DNA of 53,388 nucleotides from Candidatus Bathyarchaeota archaeon B26-2. Its GTDB lineage: Archaea; Thermoproteota; Bathyarchaeia; Bathyarchaeales; B26-1. Positions 10,124 to 20,451 of this stretch are shown here, one piece after another. The notes below the pieces were generated by a model. The model made no database searches and was not told the origin of the DNA. It saw nothing but the letters and a program-made list of their open reading frames with translations. How positions within the stretch are numbered: the first letter of the stretch is position 1; each line of letters opens with the position of its first letter. The position numbers and the translations under genes were made by a program. Location of the stretch: positions 1 through 53,388 of the forward strand of contig LUCE01000003.1 in NCBI GenBank assembly GCA_001593935.1, read 5' to 3'.

Positions 10124-11185
10124 ATGATCCTATCCTCCTCCAAGGTGTGGAGTCTCTTCAAGCGTTCGTTGAAGTCTAAACGTACCTATCACGCTCAGTG
10201 GATGGTGACGAGGCGGTGCAACTACCGCTGCAGAGGATGCAGCGTCTGGACGGATCAGGACTCGTCCGAACTCTCCGCGGAAGAGATCAAGAGGGGGCTC
10301 GAAATCCTACGTGACCTAGGGGTGCTGGAGATCGTCTTCTCGGGGGGAAACCCCCTAGTGAGGGAGGACATCGGGGAGGTTCTCGAATACGCCTCTAGGC
10401 ACTTCGTAACCACGATATACGATAACGGCAGTATGGCCGTTGAGAGGATCGACGACCTTCGGAACGTCGACTTCGTCGCGATCTCGATAGACACCCTAGA
10501 TGAGAAGAAGAACGACTACCTGAAGGGCGTCAAAGGCTCATGGAGGAGGGCCATGGACGCCGTCTTCAAGCTGAAGGAGGAAGGAATCCACGTAGGTGTC
10601 TCGCCGACGATCTCACAGTTCAATATACACGAGATAATAGACTTCACGAGGTACTTCATCGAGAGGGAGGTTCCTGTCTGGTACTGCCTCTACTGGTACG
10701 ACTACCCCTTCAAAGACGGAATGTTCTCTATCGGAAAGAAGGTCGACGAGTACATGATCACCGATAGGAAAGCCTTGGCCGACGTTTGCTCAACCTTGAA
10801 GAGGATGAAACGCGAGAACGGTTTTATATATATAACCGACAAGACCTTGGATGCGGTTAGGCACCTAGCCTTGACGGGCGAGAGAACGTGGAAGTGCAAG
10901 GCTCTCCGGAACTTTTTGGTTGTGGATCACAGAGGTAGGGTTGCCGGATGCCACAGCAGGGAGCCTGTAGCCTCCATATTCGATCTGCCGGAAGTCTGGG
11001 ACAGCCCGAGGTTCGATGAGCTCAGACGCCGATACAGCGAGTGCACCAACTGTGCTTACCTATGTTACATCTTCTACTCCGTCCACGTCGGATTCTCCGG
11101 TATAATAGAAATCTTGCGAGACCAGTGGAAGAACGCTAATCTCTTGATTAGGGAGGCGAACCCGCCGGCAGCCATGAGCCGATGA
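10124..11185 (+). CDS. Radical SAM protein with Cys-rich (SPASM-like) C-terminus
   Basis: CNYRCRGC motif (CxxxCxxC); C-terminal CKALRNFLVVDHRGRVAGC...CTNCAYLC. Confidence 0.88.
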   Translation: MILSSSKVWSLFKRSLKSKRTYHAQWMVTRRCNYRCRGCSVWTDQDSSELSAEEIKRGLEILRDLGVLEIVFSGGNPLVREDIGEVLEYASRHFVTTIYDNGSMAVERIDDLRNVDFVAISIDTLDEKKNDYLKGVKGSWRRAMDAVFKLKEEGIHVGVSPTISQFNIHEIIDFTRYFIEREVPVWYCLYWYDYPFKDGMFSIGKKVDEYMITDRKALADVCSTLKRMKRENGFIYITDKTLDAVRHLALTGERTWKCKALRNFLVVDHRGRVAGCHSREPVASIFDLPEVWDSPRFDELRRRYSECTNCAYLCYIFYSVHVGFSGIIEILRDQWKNANLLIREANPPAAMSR

Positions 11186-11280
11186 GTCCTTTATACCTCC
11201 GTTGAGACGCTGGCCCGAGTAACCTATTTAACTCATCCGCAACTTATCCTTCTGTGTTGCATCTCTAGGGGGATGGTGGG

Positions 11281-11763
11281 TTGGAGATCAAGGTTGTTAA
11301 GATAGATATGCCGGAGGACAGCAACCTCATACTTGGAACTGCGCATTTCATAAAGACCGTTGAGGACCTCTATGAGGCGATGGTGAACTCGGTTCCGGGG
11401 ATAAAGTTTGGGCTGGCGTTCTGCGAGAGCAGTGGTGAACGCCTCGTCCGCACCGAAGGGACCGATGAGGAGCTCAAGAGAGCCGCGGCTGAGAACATGC
11501 TACGCTTAGGTTGCGGCCACTCCTTCATAATCTTTATGCGTGGAGCCTACCCGATAAACGTGCTCAACGCGATAAAGAGGGTTCCAGAAGTCTGCACGAT
11601 CTATGCTGCTACAGCTAACCCCTTGGAGGTTATAGTCGCAGAGACTGAGCAGGGAAAGGGTATACTCGGAGTCATAGACGGTATGAAACCGAAGGGAGTA
11701 GAAGACGAGGAAGGCGTAAAGTGGCGTAAAGAGTTCCTAAGAAAGATCGGATATAAACGTTGA
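11281..11763 (+). CDS. Adenosine-specific kinase family protein
   Basis: [19 protein letters not shown]...[21 protein letters not shown]...[33 protein letters not shown] start. Confidence 0.87.
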   Translation: MEIKVVKIDMPEDSNLILGTAHFIKTVEDLYEAMVNSVPGIKFGLAFCESSGERLVRTEGTDEELKRAAAENMLRLGCGHSFIIFMRGAYPINVLNAIKRVPEVCTIYAATANPLEVIVAETEQGKGILGVIDGMKPKGVEDEEGVKWRKEFLRKIGYKR

Positions 11764-11974
11764 CGAAATGAAGCCTTTACGTAAGAAACGCCTCTAAACT
11801 CGGCTCATAGATAGAATCGTCAAGGAAAATCCCTTAGTCTATATGCTGATGTGGCCAAATAAAAATAGAAATTGAAGAAAAAACTTCCATAATTTTTAAA
11901 TTGGCTAAATATGATGTTTTGATAAAGAGAACACCTGCCATGATGTTCTTATAAAACTAAATGGAGGTGAAAAG

Positions 11975-12514
11975 ATGAGAAAGAGAACACTCTCTTTGTT
12001 AACGGTTGTGTTGCTGCTCACGCTCTCTCTTGGAACGGTTTTTCTATACGTGTCTGCTGCAAGGCCCTCAAAACGCTCTGGAAGACCTCGGTTCAAGATA
12101 TGGATTACCCGACGAGTAGTTCCGATCGGTGAATCTTTCGATACTTGGCTCTTCGTAACGAACCCTTCTAGGGATATGGAGACTCAGTCAGCTGAACAAT
12201 GGGAAAGAATGCCAGTACACGTAGTTGAGGTTCTCAGCCTAAAGGTATTTATAGTAAGTATGTCGAATGGTGAGACCCAATCTTACGTGTTCCCTCTAGA
12301 AGACCCGAAGGACTGGCAGAAGATCTCGGGTAGATGGAACCCATTTGTGTATCCGGGTGAGCGGTCTCTCGTGTTCTTCGTCGGCTGGTTGCTTAGTGAA
12401 GAGGAAGATTACTGGACGGCAGGCCCTTACGAGTTCATCTATATACTCCAAGTCTCGTTTGAAGGGGAAACCTTTGAACTGGTCAAGACCTTCATGATAA
12501 TGGTGACCGACTGA
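11975..12514 (+). CDS. Secreted or membrane-anchored hypothetical protein
   Basis: 179 aa, N-terminal hydrophobic signal, SD GGAGGTG 5 nt before ATG. Confidence 0.7.
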   Translation: MRKRTLSLLTVVLLLTLSLGTVFLYVSAARPSKRSGRPRFKIWITRRVVPIGESFDTWLFVTNPSRDMETQSAEQWERMPVHVVEVLSLKVFIVSMSNGETQSYVFPLEDPKDWQKISGRWNPFVYPGERSLVFFVGWLLSEEEDYWTAGPYEFIYILQVSFEGETFELVKTFMIMVTD

Positions 12515-12618
12515 CAACCGAGAACATTTCAAAGTCTTTCTCTCAGTTTCGTTGCTCAGTACGCTGATTATGAAGAAGACGAGCGCCCTAGATGATATGC
12601 TTTCTCAATGGATAAGGG

Positions 12619-13356
12619 TTATAAATCTCCGCAGACTGGACAATCAGCCGTTCTTTTTATCTTTACATCCTCAACTGTCATCTCTTCTCCTTCTATAAAC
12701 AAGATTCTTCCAACGAGCGGTGTGCCTATCCCCGTTATGAGTTTAACCGTCTCCATGACTTGAAGTGAGGCGAGGAAGGCCGGCGTCGCACCTAACACCG
12801 GAACGTTCTCTACTTCAGGAGGGGCCTCTGGAAAGATACACCTCAAGCATGGCCCTTCAATTGGTACTATCGTCGTTATCTGTCCGCACATCCCTGAGGC
12901 TCCGGCGTGAACAAAGGGGACGCTCTCCCTCACGCAATACTCGTTTATTATGAACCTCGTTCCCCAATTGTCCAGCCCGTCCACAACCACGTCGGCTTCC
13001 CCCACGATCTCTTTTACGTTCCCCTCGGTGACTTCGCTGACGACAGCTTCAACCTCGATCTCAGGGTTGAACGCCTCGAGCTTCTCCTTTGCAACCTCAG
13101 CCTTGAACCGTCCAAGATCGTCGTGCCAGCAGAGAATCTGGCGGTTCATGTTGTTCAGCTCAAACCTTTCCTTGTCTACAAGGATTATCCTCCCAACTCC
13201 TGCGGCGGCAAGGTAGAGTGATGAGAGGCACCCCAGCCCGCCGATGCCAACCACAACAACCTCCGCACCCTTCAGCCTTCTCTGACCCTCCACCCCCCAA
13301 CCGGCGATCGGAATCTGCCTGCTATACCGCTCCAACTCCAAAGGTGACAGACTCAT
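12619..13356 (-). CDS. ThiF/MoeB/HesA (E1-like) adenylyltransferase
   Basis: RYSRQIPIAGWGVEGQRRLKGAEVVVVGIGGLGCLSSLYLAAAGVGRIILVDKE...NRQILC; C-terminal CPVCG. Confidence 0.92.
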   Translation of the reverse strand: MSLSPLELERYSRQIPIAGWGVEGQRRLKGAEVVVVGIGGLGCLSSLYLAAAGVGRIILVDKERFELNNMNRQILCWHDDLGRFKAEVAKEKLEAFNPEIEVEAVVSEVTEGNVKEIVGEADVVVDGLDNWGTRFIINEYCVRESVPFVHAGASGMCGQITTIVPIEGPCLRCIFPEAPPEVENVPVLGATPAFLASLQVMETVKLITGIGTPLVGRILFIEGEEMTVEDVKIKRTADCPVCGDL

Positions 13357-13480
13357 ATGAGATCACCAGACTCGCCGACATGTAATTATCTTTCAAGAGA
13401 CCGATTTTTATGGTTTGGCGCTCAAAAACGTTAAATTACGAAAGAATAATCTTCCACCAAGTAAAAGATGGTGGAAAAGA

Positions 13481-14830
13481 GTGAGCAGAGAGAAGATAAA
13501 TCTCCTCATTATAGGAGTCGACAGTTTACGGGCAGACCACATGAGCTGTTACGGTTATCATAGAACCACAACCCCCCATATAGACAAGATCGCTGAAAGA
13601 GGCGTCCTATTCGAAGATGCGTACAGCCCTTACATCCCGACGACTCCGGGATATACGACGATGTTGAGCGGCATGGATGTGATGAGTCACCAAGTTGTGA
13701 GCCTAAGGCCGAAGGGTCCTCTTGACCCTGAGATTCGTCTTCTCCCTGAGGTTCTCCGTGAGAGGGGATACGTTTCCGCCTTAGTTGGGTTCGATGGAAA
13801 GTTTTACAGGGGTTTCGACAGGTATGAGACGTATCCCTCTTGGAGCATAGGGGAAGACAACTACATGCACAAGGCTGAGGCTATGAACGAGAAGGCTATT
13901 CCGCTACTAGAGTCGATGGCGGACAAGCCTTTCTTCCTCTTTCTCCGCCACATGGATCCCCACTCTCCGTATCTTCCTCCACCACCCTTTGAACGCATGT
14001 TCTACAGCGGCGACGAAAGAGACACATCAAAGAAGAGTATGGAGCCAGTGTTCTCTTTCAAGCCCTTCGCGGAGTACTTCAAATCTTGGATGCCCGAGGG
14101 GATAACCGACGCCGAGTACATCATCGCCCAGTACGACGCGGCGTTGGCTTACATGGATGTCTGTATCCAACGCATCTTTACGCGCCTAGAGGAACTCGAC
14201 CTTATGGATAGGATGTTGATAGTTATAACGTCGGATCATGGTGAGAGCCTGCTGGAACACGAATGCTACTTCGACCATCACGGACTCTATGAGCCCACAA
14301 TTCACGTCCCGCTGATACTGGTTTATCCAGAGAGGCTGCCCCAAGGCAAGCGGGTTAAGGGTTACGTCCTCCAGCAAGACTTGGCGCCTACTGTACTAGA
14401 GCTCTTGGGATACGGCGAGGTTGCGAAGGAGTTCAAGATGGATGGGAAGAGCCTTCTGCCCTTGATAAATGGAGAGAGACCTACAAACTATACGGAGTTC
14501 TACCTGACGGAGTGCACATGGATGCGTAAGCGCGGCTGGAGGACACCTGAATGGAAGCTCATATGCGCCCTCGAACCGGACTTCCATAACAAGCCTCCTA
14601 TCGAACTCTACAATCTCACTGAAGACCCAGATGAAAACGTTAATCTCGCCGAGGAGGAACCTAAAGTCGTTGAGGTTCTCAAAGAGAGGATGGAGAGATG
14701 GGTCGAGAAACGTATGTCTGAGACTGGGAAACCCGACCCTATCCTACAGTATCACCTAGGGCTCGACCTAAAGATCGGCTCGATAAAGAGGGCCCGTGAC
14801 CTACAGGCTGTCGACGAAGAAAAGAGATAG
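13481..14830 (+). CDS. Alkaline-phosphatase-superfamily (sulfatase-like) hydrolase with a Thr at the FGly position
   Basis: INLLIIGVDSLRADHMSCYGYHRTTTPHIDKIAERGVLFEDAYSPYIPTTPGYTTMLSG; VITSDHGESLLEH. GTG start at 13481 has SD GGTGG 6 nt upstream; the track's 13415 TTG is less likely. Confidence 0.88.
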   Translation: MSREKINLLIIGVDSLRADHMSCYGYHRTTTPHIDKIAERGVLFEDAYSPYIPTTPGYTTMLSGMDVMSHQVVSLRPKGPLDPEIRLLPEVLRERGYVSALVGFDGKFYRGFDRYETYPSWSIGEDNYMHKAEAMNEKAIPLLESMADKPFFLFLRHMDPHSPYLPPPPFERMFYSGDERDTSKKSMEPVFSFKPFAEYFKSWMPEGITDAEYIIAQYDAALAYMDVCIQRIFTRLEELDLMDRMLIVITSDHGESLLEHECYFDHHGLYEPTIHVPLILVYPERLPQGKRVKGYVLQQDLAPTVLELLGYGEVAKEFKMDGKSLLPLINGERPTNYTEFYLTECTWMRKRGWRTPEWKLICALEPDFHNKPPIELYNLTEDPDENVNLAEEEPKVVEVLKERMERWVEKRMSETGKPDPILQYHLGLDLKIGSIKRARDLQAVDEEKR

Positions 14831-14846
14831 AACGAAAGGATGTGAG

Positions 14847-15665
14847 ATGATGAAGTTGGGATGTAACACTGTGCTCTTCAACCGTCTCGACCTCGACGGA
14901 GCCTTACAACATATAGCTTGGACGGGTTATGACGGGGCTGAGCTGGCCTGCCTCCAATCCATGGCGCAACACATAGAGCTAGAACGTGATCAATCCTATT
15001 ATGACAAGGTTAAGAATAAAGCCGAGAAGTACGGGTTGAAACTGTTCGCTATAGAGGCCGCTACCAATATACTCAAAGAGGAGAGAAGAAGGTGGCTACT
15101 TAAAGTGTTCGACGCGGCTAAGAGAACCGGTATACCCGTTGTAGCGATAGGTTCAGGAGGGAGACTCGGCGACCGCGAAGTGACTAGAAAGGTCTTAAGG
15201 TGTATCCAAGAGTTGGGCGAATATGCGGAGAGCTGGGGTATAACGTTGGCTGTTAAACCTCATGTTGGAGCCTCAATCTATAACGTTGAGACCGTGCTTA
15301 TGATGCTCGAGAAGGTTGACTCTCCCGCGGTTGGGGTGAACTTCGACCCAAGTCACCTTTACAGGTCTGGGGACGACCCAGCTGAAGCCGCCTTGAGGAT
15401 AGGCGGCGACAGGATAGTTCACAGCCACTTCCGGGACTGTCCACACCGCAAAGGGTCGCCCGGTCTTCCTGAACAACAGGTGCCAGGAAGAGGTGAGATT
15501 GATATCCCTAGAACTTTGAGGGCTCTTAGAGACGCGGGTTACGGCGGGGGCCTAGACCTTGAAGTGATAGGTGCTTTCGATTACCCGACTTCTAGACAGA
15601 TGGGCATCGCTGCGGAGGCAAGGGGATACCTCCACAGGTGCTTGCAGGAGCTGGAGTTGAGATAA
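14847..15665 (+). CDS. Sugar phosphate isomerase/epimerase (xylose isomerase-like TIM barrel)
   Basis: MMKLGCNTVLFNRLDLDGALQHIAWTGYDGAEL...VGVNFDPSHL...HSHFRDC; start moved from 14796 to avoid overlap. Confidence 0.85.
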   Translation: MMKLGCNTVLFNRLDLDGALQHIAWTGYDGAELACLQSMAQHIELERDQSYYDKVKNKAEKYGLKLFAIEAATNILKEERRRWLLKVFDAAKRTGIPVVAIGSGGRLGDREVTRKVLRCIQELGEYAESWGITLAVKPHVGASIYNVETVLMMLEKVDSPAVGVNFDPSHLYRSGDDPAEAALRIGGDRIVHSHFRDCPHRKGSPGLPEQQVPGRGEIDIPRTLRALRDAGYGGGLDLEVIGAFDYPTSRQMGIAAEARGYLHRCLQELELR

Positions 15666-15700
15666 GGGTGAAAGCGGTCATGGAGGGATAGGAGACGGTT

Positions 15701-16810
15701 CTGAAGGTTGGTGTTGTCGGTACGCCTTATCCCCGCGGGATAGGAATGATTCACGCAGAGTGTTACGTAAAGGACCCTCTAGCTGAGCTCGTTGCTGTAT
15801 GCGATATTGTGAAGGAGAGGGCTGATAACGCAGCTGAGAAGTTCGGTGTTAAAGCCTACTACAGCGTACAGGATATGCTCGAGAGGGAACCCGACCTGGA
15901 TGTTGTGGATGTATGCACCGGTGGACATGAGAACGGAAGCCTACATTACGAACCAACTATGCTGGCTTTAGAGTACGGCAAGCATGTTCTCGTCGAGAAG
16001 CCGATCTCCAACGACATCAAAGAAGCCAGAGAGATGGTTGCCGAGGCTAGACGGAGGAACCTCTACCTCGGATGCAACCTAAACCATTATTTTACGCCCC
16101 CCGCTGAGAGAGCGAAAAAATATATCGAGGACGGAGAGATCGGGGAGCTCATATACTGCTTGCATAAGATGGGCTTCCCTGGAGGAGAGCGGACCTATTC
16201 TGGGCCTTCTCCCTCGCCCAGAATCAAAGGGTATCCGTACTTTCACGTGAAGGCCTTTCTGTCGCATCCCTTCAGTGTTATGCGGTATTTCTGTGGAGAC
16301 GTAACGCACGTCCAAGCATTTTTAGGTCGGCCGAGTTACCGGAAGAAGGCTGGAGACGTTATGCTCTCCATAAACAGTATACATGTACGGTTCGTTAACG
16401 ATTGTGTCGGTTACCTCCTCAGCACAAGGGGAGATACAACTTTCGGTTTAGGAGGATGGTGGAGCATAGAGGTCGGAGGAACCCTAGGAACGTTCTGCAT
16501 CGAGAACTGCGTCGAGAAGGTGACCTACTGGCCGGCGCCGAGACCCGCGGACGCAGCGCATCCCGAAAGACTTAGATTGGGAGCCTCCCCGGAACCTATC
16601 GTAACTCATTCAGGCATAACGGACTTCGGAGAGACCTTCCCAAGGAGAATCCACGCCTTTCTGGAAGATGTCACCAATAATGTTCCGAGAGAACAGTTGA
16701 GAGCATCGGGGAGAGACGCCCTCGCAGCCCTAGAATACACTTGGGCATCTATGGAGTCCTACGAGCTAGGAGGAGCCCTAGTGAGGCCGCATCCGCTGCC
16801 TCCCCCATAG
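15701..16810 (+). CDS. Gfo/Idh/MocA family oxidoreductase, probable CTG start
   Basis: Extending upstream of ATG 15746 restores the Rossmann motif KVGVVGTPYPRG; CTG at 15701 is 6 nt after GGAG; frame is closed by TAG at 15689. Confidence 0.8.
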   Translation: MKVGVVGTPYPRGIGMIHAECYVKDPLAELVAVCDIVKERADNAAEKFGVKAYYSVQDMLEREPDLDVVDVCTGGHENGSLHYEPTMLALEYGKHVLVEKPISNDIKEAREMVAEARRRNLYLGCNLNHYFTPPAERAKKYIEDGEIGELIYCLHKMGFPGGERTYSGPSPSPRIKGYPYFHVKAFLSHPFSVMRYFCGDVTHVQAFLGRPSYRKKAGDVMLSINSIHVRFVNDCVGYLLSTRGDTTFGLGGWWSIEVGGTLGTFCIENCVEKVTYWPAPRPADAAHPERLRLGASPEPIVTHSGITDFGETFPRRIHAFLEDVTNNVPREQLRASGRDALAALEYTWASMESYELGGALVRPHPLPPP

Positions 16811-16836
16811 CCAGAACCTCTAAACCTACACTTGAT

Positions 16837-19038
16837 TCAAACAGTCTTTATGTAAAAGGGGCTGGTGTAGGCTACGGAGCCGTCTACCTGGGTGACCTTG
16901 ATGTAGTAAGCCCCCTCCTTCGGCGGTTCTTCGTCAGTCCATGAGAAGTCGACATCCCATGGCGGGTCGGCGTCTGGGAGACGCCTAACGGAGACCCTCT
17001 GCCCTATCCCCCCAGCCTCGAAAACTCTGGGCTTCGTCCCTACCTCGCCCCAAGATATCTCGAAGCTGCAAGGCTGAGTCTCGAACCGTAAAGTGGCCGT
17101 GGACGGCGCCTCTATGGTTAAGATTACTCCGTCTTCGTCCCCAGCCGTTTGGCTTCGCCACCTAACATACTTCTCAGTCCACTCCGTGATTCCCTCTATC
17201 GGGGTGTCGAAGGCGTAGCCCTTCGCCTCCAAGATTCTTCCATTGCTTAAGGTGAGACTGCCGTCCCAAACCGTTTGGAAGTAGCGGTACCTCTGCCGTA
17301 CGCCCCTCCAAGCGATCTTGAGGTTGTTGGAGGGGGGTGCATCAGCATTTATCGGGTGGATGTAAACGGTCTCCGCCGCCTCATGTCCCGGCTTGAACCT
17401 GAAGACCTCCACCGACTCGATTCCCTTTGTCCCTATGATGCGACAGTGGAAGGTTGGTTTCCCCCTTAGAGTGAACTCCTCCCCCATCTGATGTCCATTA
17501 CACGTCGCATCGATCAAGATTCGCTGCCCTGAGGTGGCGTAGCACCGGCGGGCTTTCAACGCTTCAAAGATTTTCTCCCGTGTAAGTTCCTTTGCCAATA
17601 CACATGTTAACCCGCCGTAGACTCCGAAGATGTGGACGCCCGGCGGAGCCGCTCCGGGACGGCCTTTATGGTCATCGCTTCCGGCGACGAAGCCCACCTT
17701 CATTCCCCGTCTTAACGCCTCGTTTAGGAACCATTCAAAAAGGCCCCAGCCCGAGTAGACCTCGATGACCGGCTCTAATGAGGGTTCGTGAAACCTTAGG
17801 TCTGCGTATCGTCCGCCCACATGCGGGACTAGGAGAACGTCTCCTCTTCCGCTGAAGGCCTCGAAGAGCTCCGTTACGGGATAACAGTCCTTGGAATGGT
17901 CGGATGGGCCCTCCACGTTGGCGTGGCTGGAACGGCATATATCCTCCTCATCTCTGAGGAAGATAACGTTATGGTCGCCGCCTCCAGAGGTGTTGCCTGA
18001 CCACTCGTAACCTAGGAACGTAACGAAACGATGCGGCTCGTTAAAGAGGCGGGTAGCCCGTTTGATTTGTTCCCAGCCTTCGTCGGAGATGTCGAAGTCG
18101 TTTCCTTGGTTGCTCGCATAGTCCAAAGCTGCCACATCTCTGGCGAACCTGAAGTAGTCGAAGGCTGAACCCAGCCCCAAGGCCTCTCCAGATTGGCCGT
18201 GGAGGTCCCCCCAAAGATGCCGGTAACTTAACGGCTTATCGTAGCATCGGCAAGGGTTGGAGAGAGCCTCCCACCCCCTTGTTTTGTCCACCACTCGGAG
18301 GCGATAAACACCAAGCCTCTGAGGAACCAGCCCCCCAAAACGCTTTACACCCTTATCAGACTCCTTGAAAGTGTAGTGGGACGGCAGCCCCTCCCACGCG
18401 TCTCCATCCCCTTCGAGGAGGAGGTGAACGGTTCCTCGATAGTCTTTGGCGGGGTTACCCCACGCGTCTTCCACCCGAACCAGTAGCCATGTCTCCTCTC
18501 CCTTGACGGCGTCGGAGGGGAGTACGGCTACCAGCCGTTCAGCCTCCCCGCTCACCACTTCTAAGACCGGATGAGAATCTAAGGGTACGAAACGCCGCGT
18601 CTGGAAGCAGTCCACTAAGACCTTCCACTCGCACCGCCCTAAAGCTGTGGGGGCCCTCTGACCCGGCGAGCCTTGTGAAGTGTCGCCGAAGGTCAGAATT
18701 ATGTGCTCCCCTGGACGTACCTCTCCGTTTAAGACCTCAACTTGAACGGCGTGATACCATGGGCGTACATAACCCTTAAATTTGTAGGCGACGCGGAGGT
18801 CGGCCCCACTGTCCGTCTGGGCCGTTAGGAAGTTCTCGCCTGAAGGGTCGGTTGTCTGCGGGCGACCCCAATCCCAAGCGAACCTCCAACAGACTAGGAG
18901 CATACCGGTGTTATCTAACCCGTATTTTCCCGCCGTGTAGATCAGCCGCCAAGTGCCGTAGCTCCCAGCGGTTATAGGCCCAGCGGGCTCTACCCTAGCC
19001 CATCCATAATCTCTTCCTTTCACATTATGTCCAACCAT
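16837..19038 (-). CDS. DUF3604 family protein
   Basis: LWGDLHGQSGEALGLGSAFDYFRFARDVAALDYASNQGNDFDISDEGWEQ...FVTFLGYEWSG...GFVAGSDDHKGRPG. Confidence 0.87.
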   Translation of the reverse strand: MVGHNVKGRDYGWARVEPAGPITAGSYGTWRLIYTAGKYGLDNTGMLLVCWRFAWDWGRPQTTDPSGENFLTAQTDSGADLRVAYKFKGYVRPWYHAVQVEVLNGEVRPGEHIILTFGDTSQGSPGQRAPTALGRCEWKVLVDCFQTRRFVPLDSHPVLEVVSGEAERLVAVLPSDAVKGEETWLLVRVEDAWGNPAKDYRGTVHLLLEGDGDAWEGLPSHYTFKESDKGVKRFGGLVPQRLGVYRLRVVDKTRGWEALSNPCRCYDKPLSYRHLWGDLHGQSGEALGLGSAFDYFRFARDVAALDYASNQGNDFDISDEGWEQIKRATRLFNEPHRFVTFLGYEWSGNTSGGGDHNVIFLRDEEDICRSSHANVEGPSDHSKDCYPVTELFEAFSGRGDVLLVPHVGGRYADLRFHEPSLEPVIEVYSGWGLFEWFLNEALRRGMKVGFVAGSDDHKGRPGAAPPGVHIFGVYGGLTCVLAKELTREKIFEALKARRCYATSGQRILIDATCNGHQMGEEFTLRGKPTFHCRIIGTKGIESVEVFRFKPGHEAAETVYIHPINADAPPSNNLKIAWRGVRQRYRYFQTVWDGSLTLSNGRILEAKGYAFDTPIEGITEWTEKYVRWRSQTAGDEDGVILTIEAPSTATLRFETQPCSFEISWGEVGTKPRVFEAGGIGQRVSVRRLPDADPPWDVDFSWTDEEPPKEGAYYIKVTQVDGSVAYTSPFYIKTV

Positions 19039-19395
19039 AAGACCCAGCCTTCATCCGGACTCAGTCTATAACCCTCCATCGTAGCGTCAACCTATTAAAA
19101 TAACGCTTGTTCACTACGCTTGCCTGAGAACAATCTCAACCATTGGAAACCCACAACTTTTGCCAAAAGGAAATCCTATTGGTAACCAAAAGAGGATGAG
19201 TCCCCACCCTCTGGTATCCCTAAGGCTTAACATGAGTGTAAGATAAAATCTCCCGAGAATAAAACTTGACGTTTTTTGGGTGTCTTCTTGCTGCTGAAAA
19301 GAGAGGTTGAATACCGTTAAGATTATGGAAAGAGGTAAAATATTTTAGATTGTAGGCTCTGAAAGTATCTATTGTCTTCTGAGAGATGGTCTGAC

Positions 19396-20436
19396 ATGGC
19401 GGGTAAGGTTAGGGTCGGAGTTATAGGGCTCGTCCATGACCACGTATGGGAGATTCTGGAACAGTTCAGAGGCCTGCCCAACGCGGAGGTTACATCCGCA
19501 GCCGACGTGAATGAGCCTCTCCTCTCCAAAGTGAGGGAAGAGTACGGGGTAGAGAGGACCTATAGACGCTACGATGACCTCCTAGAGAAGGAGGACATCG
19601 AAGCCGTCCTAGTCTACACGGAGAACAGCCGCCACGCCGACGTCACAGAAGCCGCTGCAGAGCGGGGAATCCACGTCATGGTTGAGAAGCCCATGGCGGC
19701 CAACCTAGAGCAAGCTCAGAGGATGCTCGACGCAGCCCGGCGATACGGGACAAAACTGATGATCAACTACCCCACAGCATGGTTCCCAGCTATGCGTCAC
19801 GCGTACGTCTTGGCGGAGGAAGGCCGCATAGGCCGGGTCTACATGGTGAGGTACCGGGCTGCCCATGAAGGACCGAAGGAAATAGGGTGCTCCCCATACT
19901 TCTATGAGTGGCTCTATAACGCTGAGCTGAACGGGGCTGGAGCCTTTATGGACTACTGCTGTTATGGAGCCAACATGTGCCGGTGGATTCTAGGGGTCCC
20001 GGAGAAGGCTACAGCCATCGGAGGAACCTACGTAAGAGACTACCTCACCGTCGAGGACAACGCGATCTTGCTGATGGGCTACAAGCGGGCTATGGGAATA
20101 GCCGAAGCCTCATGGTCCCAGATAGGTGAGGGGCTGCCTCCACGGTACACGTTGATACTGAACGGAAGCGAAGGCGTCATAGCGGCTGGCAAAGACACGT
20201 TCAAGATCTATACGGCTGACAGCGAGGACTGGAGAACCTTGGAGGCGCCTCCGTTGGAGGAGGGCAAGCGTAACGGTCCAGAACACTTCGTCACTTGCAT
20301 AGTTGAGGACCAGCCCTTCGACAGCCTCCTGTCGCCCCTATACAACAGGGACGCCCAAGCCATCTTGGAGGCTGGACTCATCTCGATGAGGGAGGATAGA
20401 ACAGTACACCTGAGTGAGTTAGGAATTGAAGGTTGA
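19396..20436 (+). CDS. Gfo/Idh/MocA family oxidoreductase
   Basis: KVRVGVIGLVHDHVWEIL...HVMVEKPMAANLEQAQ. Confidence 0.9.
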   Translation: MAGKVRVGVIGLVHDHVWEILEQFRGLPNAEVTSAADVNEPLLSKVREEYGVERTYRRYDDLLEKEDIEAVLVYTENSRHADVTEAAAERGIHVMVEKPMAANLEQAQRMLDAARRYGTKLMINYPTAWFPAMRHAYVLAEEGRIGRVYMVRYRAAHEGPKEIGCSPYFYEWLYNAELNGAGAFMDYCCYGANMCRWILGVPEKATAIGGTYVRDYLTVEDNAILLMGYKRAMGIAEASWSQIGEGLPPRYTLILNGSEGVIAAGKDTFKIYTADSEDWRTLEAPPLEEGKRNGPEHFVTCIVEDQPFDSLLSPLYNRDAQAILEAGLISMREDRTVHLSELGIEG

Positions 20437-20451
20437 GGAGGAAAATGGAAG

